Shown piece after piece: positions 26,656 through 35,783 of a DNA stretch of 64,000 bases. Every line of letters starts with the position of its first letter. The first letter of the stretch is position 1. The stretch spans positions 248,001 through 312,000 of the forward strand of contig NW_026515407.1 in NCBI RefSeq assembly GCF_014898815.1, read 5' to 3'. The notes beneath the pieces are model-generated. The model was given only the letters and a program-made list of their open reading frames with translations, was not told the DNA's origin and searched no databases. The stretch comes from Panonychus citri. Its lineage: Eukaryota; Arthropoda; Arachnida; Trombidiformes; Tetranychidae. Both the position numbers and the translations under genes were made by a program.

Positions 26656-29169
26656 ATGCATAATAGACGTGAAGGTCAACATGAAAATGGAGATGATGGT
26701 TCAGGAATGATGGGTGGTAATGGAGGGGGAAATGGTGATCTATCTAATTACGATTGGAATGTAATGAGTTTTAATGGGAATGGTGGTGATTCCAATGGGG
26801 GTGGTCATCAAATGTCCGCCGAGGAAATGTCCAGGGCAATCAATTCATCTCGTGCACAGCGGATTCGTGCAGCAATGTTTCCTGAGACTATTGATGAAGC
26901 CGGTGAATTGTCCCTGGTCAATGGGAGCAATGGTCCAACCACCAATGGTGGTAATTTGAACAATCATCCAAACAATGATGCAAATTCAATTAATATAAAT
27001 AATTTAACTCTTTCCAATAATAATAATAATAATAATTCAACCAGTTCCGTGGTGGGTCGACTTGCGGAACCCGCTCAAATGTTGAAACACGCAGTAACAA
27101 ATCTAATCAATTATCGAGATGACGCTGAATTGGCCACTCGAGCTTTACCCGAGTTAATGAAACTATTGAACGATGAGGATTCTGTGGTGGTTGTTCAGGC
27201 TTCCATGATGGTCCATCAACTGTCCAAAAAAGAGGCATCTCGACACGCGTTAATGAACTCACCTCAAATGGTTTCCTCTCTTGTTCGAGCCATGGCATCA
27301 ACAACCGATATCGAAGTGACCAAAAATGCTGCTGGAATTTTGCAAAATTTATCTCAACATCGCCAAGGACTTTTGGCCATCTTCAAATCGGGTGGGATTC
27401 CAGCTCTGGTCAAGTTACTATCATCGCCTATTGAACATGTTGTTTTTCATGCGATCACCACCCTACACAACTTACTCCTTCATCAGGAGGGATCCAAGAT
27501 GGCGGTTCGATTGGCAGGAGGTTTGCAAAAAATGGTCGCTCTTCTTAATCGTAATAATGTTAAATTTCTTACCCTGGTCACTGATTGTCTTCAAATTCTG
27601 GCTTATGGTAATCAAGAAGGTAAACTGATTATCCTTGCTTCCGGTGGCCCTCAACTATTGGTCAATATAATGACCACTTATAATTACGAGAAGTTACTTT
27701 GGACAACATCTCGAGTGTTGAAAGTGCTTTCAGTTTGTTCATCCAATAAACCGGCTATTGTACAAGCGGGTGGAATCCAAGCCTTGGCGATGCACCTCAA
27801 CTCAGAGTCTAATCGTCATGTGTCCAACTGTTTGTGGACATTACGAAATTTATCCGACGCGGCGACCAAATTGGACGGGATGGAAGGATTGCTACAAAAT
27901 TTGGTCCACCTTTTATCCACGAATGACCCAGGTTATGCTATCACCGCAGCGGGAGTTTTATCCAATTTAACTTGTAATAATCCAGTGAATAAGGCAATAG
28001 TTTGTCAGGTGGGTGGAGTTGAGGCTCTGGTTCGAGCGGTCATTCAAGCGGGTGATTCGGAAGAAACCATTGAACCCGCAGTTTGTGCGCTGAGACATTT
28101 AACTAATCGACATTCTGGCGCTGAGGTTGCTCAAAACTCGGTTCGAATCAATTATGGACTTCCAGCTATCGTCAAATTACTCAATCCTCCTTCTCGATGG
28201 CCACTGATTAAAGCCGTGATTGGATTGATCAGAAATTTAGCCTTAAGTCCAGCTAATCATGGGCCATTAAGGGATCAAAATGTAATTCAAAGATTGGTAC
28301 AATTGTTGTCCAAAGCGTTCACTGAGTCACAGAGACACAAAGCGAATGTAGCTGCCGGTGGTGGTGTTGGGCCAGGAGGTGGCGGAGGCACATCGGGAAA
28401 TGTGGCAGCAAACAATTCACTTTACTCTGATGGTGTTAAAATGGACGAGATTGTTGAGGGTTCGGTTGGTGCTCTTCATGTTCTGGCCAAAGATGCTCAC
28501 AATCGTGCTATCATCCGAAGCTTAAACATCATTCCGACATTTGTTCAGCTATTGTACAGTGATATTGAAAATCTTCAACGAGTCGCTGTTGGTGTCCTTT
28601 GTGAGTTAGCCGGTGACAAGGAGGGAGCAGAAATGATTGAGGCCGAAGCAGCGACAGCACCTCTGACAGAATTACTTCATTCAAGGAACGACGGAGTAGC
28701 GACTTATGCGGCCGCGGTTCTATTCAGAATGTCGGAAGATAAACCATCTGATTACAAAAAGAGACTATCGATGGAATTGACCTCATCTCTATTCAGGGAA
28801 GACGCAAGTAATTGGGTCAATGGACCAGGTGAATTGGACATGAATCTGATTGCCGTTGACGACGGTTTCTCAAGTCATCTCTTTGCAGAGCCAACGGCGG
28901 GTTCAGCTTCAGTCCATTCAACTTTATCTCGATCAAATCATTACACCACTGGAGGTGGACCAGTAGGTAATTCTGGTGATCTGATGACCACTACATTAAC
29001 AAGAACAGGACATTATTCAACAAACCCAAACATGGAGTCAACAGTTACTTTTGACCCATTAATGACCAATGGTCAATCTCAATTACAAGGTAATCAAGGG
29101 CCAGTGATTAATCCTTCAGGTCAATCATTGGAAAATGCCTTGGCCGCTTGGTACGATACAGATCTGTAA
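26656..29169 (+). CDS. arm: beta-catenin (armadillo) without N-terminal degron, single coding exon
   Basis: An uninterrupted ORF of 837 aa; an in-frame TAA six bases before the ATG (26647-26649) shows the start is the first in this exon. Residues about 135-690 hold the armadillo repeats, nearly family-identical in places (QMLKHAVTNLINYRDDAEL for alpha-catenin binding, KSGGIPALVKLLSSPIEHVV, LLWTTSRVLKVLSVCSSNKP). A Gly-rich loop sits in the late-repeat variable loop (AAGGGVGPGGGGGTSG). The C-terminus AAWYDTDL is the PDZ-binding end of beta-catenins. Oddity: residues 1-60 are Gly/Asn-rich and lack the DSGxHSG phosphorylation degron and the CK1 priming site found in arthropod and vertebrate orthologues. 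Beta-catenin links cadherins to alpha-catenin and co-activates TCF in Wnt signalling; without a degron this product should escape beta-TrCP. The stop codon lies in a perfect 15-bp hairpin. Confidence 0.95.
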   Translation: MHNRREGQHENGDDGSGMMGGNGGGNGDLSNYDWNVMSFNGNGGDSNGGGHQMSAEEMSRAINSSRAQRIRAAMFPETIDEAGELSLVNGSNGPTTNGGNLNNHPNNDANSININNLTLSNNNNNNNSTSSVVGRLAEPAQMLKHAVTNLINYRDDAELATRALPELMKLLNDEDSVVVVQASMMVHQLSKKEASRHALMNSPQMVSSLVRAMASTTDIEVTKNAAGILQNLSQHRQGLLAIFKSGGIPALVKLLSSPIEHVVFHAITTLHNLLLHQEGSKMAVRLAGGLQKMVALLNRNNVKFLTLVTDCLQILAYGNQEGKLIILASGGPQLLVNIMTTYNYEKLLWTTSRVLKVLSVCSSNKPAIVQAGGIQALAMHLNSESNRHVSNCLWTLRNLSDAATKLDGMEGLLQNLVHLLSTNDPGYAITAAGVLSNLTCNNPVNKAIVCQVGGVEALVRAVIQAGDSEETIEPAVCALRHLTNRHSGAEVAQNSVRINYGLPAIVKLLNPPSRWPLIKAVIGLIRNLALSPANHGPLRDQNVIQRLVQLLSKAFTESQRHKANVAAGGGVGPGGGGGTSGNVAANNSLYSDGVKMDEIVEGSVGALHVLAKDAHNRAIIRSLNIIPTFVQLLYSDIENLQRVAVGVLCELAGDKEGAEMIEAEAATAPLTELLHSRNDGVATYAAAVLFRMSEDKPSDYKKRLSMELTSSLFREDASNWVNGPGELDMNLIAVDDGFSSHLFAEPTAGSASVHSTLSRSNHYTTGGGPVGNSGDLMTTTLTRTGHYSTNPNMESTVTFDPLMTNGQSQLQGNQGPVINPSGQSLENALAAWYDTDL

Positions 29170-29192
29170 GTGATTCCCTTACAGATCTGTAT
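29156..29192 (+). repeat. perfect 15-bp inverted repeat containing the armadillo stop codon
   Basis: Left arm 29156-29170 and right arm 29178-29192 are exact reverse complements around a 7-base loop. The TAA stop (29167-29169) lies in the left arm. Each arm includes the 12-bp palindrome TACAGATCTGTA, so the structure can also be read as a direct repeat. Chance expectation for a 15-bp stem with so short a loop in 64 kb is far below one. Confidence 0.9.
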
Positions 29193-29492
29193 TGAGCGAA
29201 TCAATTTCTCAGAAACAGTTCATCATTTAATAATTAAACAAATAAATTAATTGTCATCATCATTTGCTATAATTACGCACCAAAAAAGATACAATAAACT
29301 TGATTTCTTTTTCTTCATCTTCTTCTTTCTCTAACAAGTTAATCAAGTCAAATTGATTCCTCAATAAAATTATTCGGTGTAATTAATAAGTGAAAAGGCA
29401 TTTAAATCAAATTGTGTGATTGGTTTCAAACTGTTCAATCAATTGATTTCTAACAACAATATGACTCTTCCTCTTTTGGTTTGGTTTTTGTG
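29170..29492. other. armadillo 3' region, convergent with a Rab gene
   Basis: Starts with the right half of the hairpin. Candidate poly(A) hexamers are AATAAA at about 29240 and 29294. The last part overlaps the 3' end of the minus-strand Rab gene. Nothing else is seen. Confidence 0.6.
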
Positions 29493-30287
29493 TTACTTGC
29501 AAGAACGAGTTTCTTTCGGCTTTTTTGGAGCGATATCCTCTTGATATTCAGCAGTTTTCACTACTTTTTCGAGACAATCGTAAATAGCACGAGAGACATT
29601 TTCCCCGCTCTTAGCACTTGTCTCGAAGAATGAAGCTGAAAGTCTGGTGGCCAATCGTTGTCCTTCCTCTCTTGATACTTGTCGTTTGTCTTCCAGGTCA
29701 CTTTTATTCCCAACAACAACTTTAATCAGCTCTTTTCGGTTAGAATGGATCATTACCTCTTCGTGCCAAACTTTTTCGAGAACCTCTAAACTCTCTCGTT
29801 TCGTAATATCGTAAAATAAAATGACTCCATGAGCTAATCGGTAAAAATTCTTAGGTACTGATTTGAATATTTCCTGGCCAGAAGTGTCACAGAAATGGAC
29901 ATTGTATTGCTTTCTGTCTTTTGAATATTTTAATCTAATCGCATCGACACCTATTGGAAATGACAGAATTAATTTTATCGTAAAATGTTATTGTTCAAAA
30001 AGCTAATTGTTGGTCGAAAAATAGTTGATAAAATCATACCGAGCGTAATTCTGGTGGTATCGACAAAAGTATGCAATTGCTCCTGCAATATAAAACTAAA
30101 TAAATAAAAAATTTTGATAATTAGAAAATTTAATCACAATCATATTCCATCGATCATAGTTAACTCAATGACTACATTATTAAATTTTCTGAATCAATTC
30201 GGAATGAAAATCGTTCATATGAAAAACTTACCTGGATTTACCAGTACCATTTTGGCCACAAGTAATTATAAAGATATTTTGGCTCAT
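29493..30287 (-). CDS. diverged Rab18-like small GTPase
   Basis: Three exons on the minus strand: 30287-30232, 30095-30040, 29950-29493; 189 aa. Intron positions and phases (after GKS, then within the Gly of the TxG switch I) are the same as in the neighbouring Rab18 gene, so it is a tandem duplicate. P-loop GQNGTGKSS; switch I RITLGVDAI; G3 DTSGQE (usual DTAGQE, Gln kept); G4 GNKSDL; G5 ETSAKS; DITKRESLEVLEK echoes DVTKRESFQKLES of the neighbour. For exon 2 the acceptor TTATTTAG (30097-30096) is chosen because the closer TTGCAG breaks the phase and shortens the P-loop to switch I spacing. The C-terminus RSCK has a single Cys one residue from the end, so the usual double-Cys or CaaX prenylation motif is absent. 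Exact role unknown; Rab18 relatives act at ER and lipid droplets. Confidence 0.85.
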
Positions 30288-30932
30288 TATTGGCTAGTTG
30301 AGAATCACAATTAGATGACAATAATTATTAATTAAAACAAAGATTTTAGAATGAAACAAATAAGAAATATTTTCCAAAAAAACGTGGCTGAAGTTTTTCC
30401 AGTGAACTTTTCAATTTGAAGACAATTTTATTAATGACCAACACCAGTTACTGACCAATAATCTTTCTGGGGTGAAATTAACTTTCACAGGGAACAAGGA
30501 TTCTGCCTTAGGGCTTTTGTTTCATTATAAAATCGTAAAGTCTGACCCTTGAACCTACTTAAGTTTCCTTTGGAGTGTCAGAATTTTGATAACTGCAACA
30601 GATTCAAACAAATCAAATTTTTTGGACTCAAATCAAATGGAAATTAATCTTTACATTCATAAATGGTTAGATTATGCTTTAAATTGATCCAAATTAGAAT
30701 TAATTTTAAATATTTACAAAGAAAATCTTTTTTTTCTGATAAAATAGTAAAGATATAAAACTTTTTCCTTGAAAGTCTTTTTTTACAATTTCATTTTTGA
30801 TTGAAACAAAAAAGAAAACAAGTAATCAGATTACTAATATTGTGTCACAATTGATTGTTGAATTGGTCTGGATAACATTGCAAATTTGTATGATCGATTT
30901 GTATGTATAAAGATGGTGTTGATTGTTCACAA
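30288..30932. other. spacer between the two Rab18-type genes
   Basis: AT-rich, no gene. Should contain the promoter of the downstream (left) Rab gene and the 3'UTR of Rab18. A stretch of less AT-rich sequence at about 30380-30600 (including GCCTTAGGGCTTTTGTTTCATTATAA split over two phrases) looks like a decayed repeat, but no terminal repeats could be defined. Confidence 0.4.
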
Positions 30933-31815
30933 TTAACCACAATAACCACCACACCAACCAGTTGATTGTGGTTCTTCCTCTTCGAGATTAATGTTTCTCT
31001 TCCTTCTGACTTCGTCCCATAGACCAGGAGTTTGTAAGATCTTCTCAACCAGCTCTTCGAATGCTGTTTTAACATCTTCATTGGTTCGAGCACTCGCCTC
31101 GATAAATAGAGTAGAATATTTTCTAGCCCATCGAAGTCCTTCTTCTCGTGACACTTCTCGTTTATCTTGTCTATCGATCTTATTTCCTACAACCATTTTT
31201 ATCATATTATCACGAGTAGAATAAACTTCTAATTCGTTGAACCAGCTCTCTAATTTTTGGAAACTTTCTCTTTTCGTAACATCATAAACCAAAATGGCTC
31301 CATGAGCTCCTCGATAAAAGCTTGGTGTTAATGATCGGAATCTTTCTGAACCAGCGGTATCCCAGATAGCAAGTTTAACACGAACTCCATCAACAGTTAT
31401 ATAAGCTGACTTGAAATCGATTCCTAGTAATTAAAAGAAAACCAATAAATCACAGATTAAGATATTAATAGAAATCACGTAATCAGCTAATCATTCATCA
31501 ATGACTATGAGGCCCAAGAGAAAAGAGCAACTTTAATACAAACCTATGGTAGCAGGAACTTCATTATGAAACGTATCATCAGTAAACCGCAATAGAAGAC
31601 TTAATTAAACCAAAGAATAGGGAAAAAGAGAGATGTAAATTTGAAGAAAAAAAATTCATCAATTAGAAAAATATAATTCCCAATAGACTGAAACATAGAC
31701 AATTTAACAAGGGAAATTATTGGAAAATGATTTGTTACCTTGATTTACCAACATCACTCTCTCCAACAATTAAGATCTTAAGAACTGTTAACACATCTTG
31801 GTCATCAGAAGCCAT
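30933..31815 (-). CDS. Rab18: Rab18 small GTPase with Gln-to-Ser in the G3 box
   Basis: Three minus-strand exons: 31815-31739, 31599-31544, 31423-30933; 207 aa (human 206). N-terminus MASDDQDVLTVLKILIVGES then DVGKSS P-loop; LLLRFTDDTF and PATIGIDF switch I; SLTPSFYRGAHGAILVYDVT; GNKIDRQDKREV; FIEASARTNEDV; AFEELVEKILQTPGLW, which is diagnostic for Rab18. The G3 box reads DTAGSERFRS: the catalytic Gln (Q67 in human Rab18) is Ser, predicting weak intrinsic and GAP-stimulated GTP hydrolysis. The end GWCGGYCG keeps the CGGYC of Rab18 but has only one residue after the last Cys instead of the CSVL-type CaaX. Rab18 works in lipid-droplet and ER membrane organisation. Immediately upstream of its diverged duplicate, same orientation. 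Confidence 0.95.
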
Positions 31816-33241
31816 AATATAAACCAGATAGTTAATTCAAATTAATCACAAAATCCAAGAAATAGATATAACCAATTAAACTGTTATATTGACAATTGAA
31901 TTTGATTTTGTAACAAAATTGAAAAATCAAAACAAAGTCTTAAGGGGCTGTTGAAAAATAACAGAACGAAAATATTTTCGTAAGGTAAAAAAATTAATGT
32001 TTTTGATTGTAATCAACTTAAATTGTCACATTTGATTTTTTGAAAAGATTAATATTGTATTAGAATTTGGATTAATTAGAAAACGATTGGATGAGCTTGA
32101 TGATGTGTTTGAGAATCAATATTTTCCTTTGTGCCTCTCAGATACCAGGACGAATTGAATTAGTTGAACTTATCGGATTAAGAAGTTGAAATGATTATCT
32201 CTTTACTTGATTGCGAAGAGGTCAGTAAATTCAGAGACATTTGTTGATTCAGTTGATCAATATCAGCGAAAGGAAAAAGACTGTATTCTAATAATTTAGT
32301 CGTGATTTGAATTTAATTGTTTATCCCATGAGATGCGATTAGCCGACCATCTAAAAAGTGATTAACTTAATTATTAGTCGATAAACTTTTGATCAATTGC
32401 CCGTTTATTTGATCTCCTTCGACCTGATCAAACAATTGATTTCACAAAGAAAAATTTTCACTAAACTAGTTGAACCAATACAATTAAGAGAGTTGGTTGC
32501 AATCGTAATCAACTTTTTTCAACGTTACTATTTAAATTAACTAATATTAACCTTGTTTGATGCTCTTCTTTTTTAATTGCAACAATTGTAATTATTGTGT
32601 CATGTTATTTTGTTTGCATTGAAATCAAACAAAATCAAGGACCATCCTTGTTGATCATCATCCGCTTAATGTTTATGTGAAAACAATTTAATGATTATTT
32701 AGATCTCAAAACTAATTTTACGAAAATTATTAATGTGTAACAATAATCAACAATGATCAAGATAAACTTGAGATAGCAATCGCTTTCAACGATTAAATTA
32801 AAGTTTATACTATCCAGCAATTCAATTTTTGAGCTTAATCATCAACTGGATCAGTGCAATCAACATTCAATGAACGATTTTAAAAGAATCAGAAATCAAT
32901 TAGGAAACAAAACAAATTGCGATATCTTTTTGTAATATAATGATAATGATGATTATGAGAGAGAGAGAGAGATGATGATGATGATGAGAATGATGATGAA
33001 AGAGCTACAATTATATCAACAATTTGTATTGCCAAGGAAACAAGGAATAGATGAAAAATGAAAGAAAAGTAAGAGAAATGATCAAGAGCAAAACAGAAAA
33101 ATAGTAATAAAAAGCAGATACGAAATCGATTCAATTGATTTGATAAATTTCTTCATGTTGATTACTATTGTTTTCAATCATTTGGCTAATTATTCTCAAC
33201 TTTAATTACAATCATTTCAAGACTAATATAAGAAAATCAGA
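31816..33241. other. intergenic DNA between Rab18 and the dehydrogenase-RING gene
   Basis: Divergent gene pair, so both promoters should lie here. AT-rich, with GA/GAT repeats at about 32959-33000. The 81-codon minus-strand ORF at 32889-33134 is a Ser/Phe-rich product of that repeat and is not supported. Nothing else seen. Confidence 0.5.
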
Positions 33242-34628
33242 ATGGTGAGAATCGCTGTAATTGGATGTGGTGTTCTTGGGATTAAAATAATTGGTAAGTT
33301 GATTGTGATGATCGTTGTTTTTTTCCTTAATTGTTCTGATTGTTGTTTATCTATCAGGAGCTTTGGCTTATTATGGGCACGAGATTAGAGCTTACGACAA
33401 CGATGCCAACGTGTTGAACAAAGTGTACCTACGATTGAGTGAGGATCGGCGAATGCTTCGAGAAGAGGGCTTTATGATTGGCAATGAATTTGTGGTTAGT
33501 TAATTGTTGATGTTCATTCTTAATACATCGGGTGATTAGGCGTTTTTATCTTTATCTCTTTCATTTTCTAATTTTAATCCAATCAACTGATTCCTCTCAG
33601 GGTTTAATTTTCTTTCTCCTTTTCTATTAGGGTGAAGTTTTTTGCTTCAGTTCATTGGAAGATACTGTTCGTGGTGCTCAATTCGTTTTCGAATCAGTTT
33701 CAGAGGATATTCAGATCAAAAAGAGCATATTTAAAAGTAATTATCTCTCTTTCATTGGGATTTAATTGTTAATCGATTGGTAATAATTAATTTCGTTTCT
33801 TTTCAACTTTAGAGATCGGAACGATTTGCCCTGAGGACACTGTCCTCTCAACCGGGACAATGAGACTTTCTGTCAATGAGATATTTGAGGATATTAAAAA
33901 TCGTGAGGTAATTAGTCAATTTCCTGATCTTTAATTGTCGCAAGTTAATTGTAAGTCAAAATGTACTTTTAGAGGTGCATTGGAATACGTTTCTTGTATC
34001 CCGTTTATCCAATACCTGAAGTTGAATTGATCACAACTAATTACACATCGGTAGCTACTCTTGAAAAAGGTAATTATGGTTGTCTGTTTGTTAATTGTTA
34101 ATTAACTTACTCTCTCATTTAAATAGTTCGAAAATTTCTTGAACAAATGGGACGAATAGCTTTTTTCCGTTCTGGACCTGAACCAATAATTCTTAGTGAA
34201 GAGCAAAGAGAATCTCGGAAAAATGGTAGACAATCATTATTATATTTTCACCTAATAGATGATAGTTAATTGTTGCAAATTCTCATCTCTAGCTAATGAG
34301 TTGTGTATTTTTCTTTAATTTTACAGCTTTTATCCGTCAAATGGCCGAGAAAAAGGGAATCGGACGACGATTGACTTTACCTGTTCCAGATCTTCAAACA
34401 GGTTCGATTGATGTCGATTCGTTGAAAGAGACAACCAATGAAGCGATGAATGCACGGAAAGAAAAAGAATGCGTTGTTTGCATGGACACTGATCGAGATT
34501 GTGTTCTACATCCATGTCATCATCTATGTACCTGCGTAAATTGTGGTAAATTGTTACTCAAACGACAAGACGCTTGTCCCATTTGCCGTCGACCAATAAC
34601 CAATGTTTTCCGTGTTTTCCATCCTTAG
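33242..34628 (+). CDS. 3-hydroxyacyl-CoA dehydrogenase-like NAD-binding domain fused to a RING finger
   Basis: Seven exons with consistent phases: 33242-33293, 33358-33494, 33631-33736, 33813-33907, 33973-34069, 34127-34225, 34327-34628; 295 aa. Residues 1-195 resemble the HCDH N-terminal Rossmann domain: MVRIAVIGCGVLG (GxGxxG), GHEIRAYDND with the acidic NAD-ribose residue, AQFVFESVSEDIQIKKSIF, and EDTVLSTGTMRLSV. The catalytic region normally reading GxHFFNPV...VEVI is GIRFLYPV...EVELI, so the catalytic His is Arg, and the NTSSL segment is degenerate. The C-terminal 3HCDH helical domain is absent; instead residues about 245-290 form a cIAP/MULAN-like RING: CVVCMDTDRDCVLHPCHHLC, CVNC, CPICRRP. 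Inference: a ubiquitin ligase whose pseudo-dehydrogenase domain senses NAD(H) or an acyl-CoA, or only binds a partner. Poly(A) candidate AATAAA at 34778-34783. No named family recognised. Confidence 0.88.
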
Positions 34629-35783
34629 TCCTTTCCAATTCGAGCCTTTCCTTTCACCAATCCATTCATCGAATTGATTGACACACAATCATTCTCTTAA
34701 CAAATCAATAGATCTCTCTTTTCATAAATATGTTTGCCTTTAATTCAAAATTAACTTGATCACTTTATCTTATATACAATAAAATTTCCAATCGAAATTA
34801 TTTTCTCAAATGACTTGACTCAAATTTCGCGCATTTTTTCCAAATAAAGAGCCTCAGGCACCGGATCCATATTTTCATCTAGAAAAACAGCCCCATCGGT
34901 GATTGGGTAAGTCGGTAAGGTTCAACATGTGTCATTGGGTCTCAAGAACTGTTCATCAGGTCAACATTTTACTTCAAGCTGATTTTCCGGCTAACAATTC
35001 CGGCTCTTCATGAAAATGAACTTAATCATTCAATCAATTGTTTTATTTCAATCAGACTAATTAGGTTTTCATTATTAAGAGTAACTATTGATGAAAGAAA
35101 GCCCCAAGGCCTAAGGCAATGAAACCATCACAAATTCAGTGACAGAAAAGCTGTCGACAGCTAATTAACCTTTTCTTCAACTTTTTTTTTTCTTCCATCG
35201 AATCTGAATGAGGACTAATTCATATTTTCTATGTCCAAAATGTGTCACATGATCTTCGATTGTCGATTTAATTATCTCTCTTTAATTACTCTAATTGTTG
35301 AGTAGAAAAGTCGCCGCTATTGAGCTGAAAGAGAATCAGCTCAAAAGGGAACTTGTTGAGCCGACGGACACACCGTGAGAATTGCCCTCACCTCGTTTTC
35401 CTTCAAATTCCGTGTGAAGAAAAAAAACTGGGTCATTACTGTTGAAGAGTAGAAACAATAGATGTCACTGTGAATCGTAGAGAAGAATTTGTGTTACCAT
35501 GGTTACTTTTGTATTTGGATTTCAGATTTTTTTTCTCTTCACTCACTTGTTCATCTTGTCTTGATTGTTGCTGTCATTCTGTATGTTCATGGTTAATTCT
35601 GTTGAATGTTTGGTGCTGTGGTTTGGGTTTTCTTTTCTCCTTTTCATCTTCTCCTCTCTTCTCTCACCCCCAAATCATATGTGTGACTTTTTCTCCTAAA
35701 ATTCTGGATACTCTGTGGATCATAATTGGCTCATTTTTAGCTTTTTTTCTTTTCTCTTCTCCAATTAAGTTTTGTAGAAAAAT
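34629..35783. other. intergenic DNA upstream of nemo/NLK
   Basis: First the 3'UTR of the RING gene. From about 34840 to 35200 the sequence is less AT-rich than its surroundings and shares short phrases (GCCTAAGGCAATGAAA) with 30490-30525 on the opposite strand, suggesting remnants of a repeat. The part before 35784 is T-rich and should hold the NLK 5'UTR; an ORF at 35470-35877 is a Phe/Ser/Cys-rich frame overlapping NLK exon 1 and is rejected. Confidence 0.4.

Noticed and set aside
30114..30314. 66-codon plus-strand ORF over the Rab duplicate
   Set aside because: Shadow of minus-strand exons 1-2 and the intron between them.
35320..35344. 9-bp stem, 7-base loop hairpin (TTGAGCTGA / TCAGCTCAA)
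   Set aside because: A couple of such hairpins are expected by chance in 64 kb of DNA.
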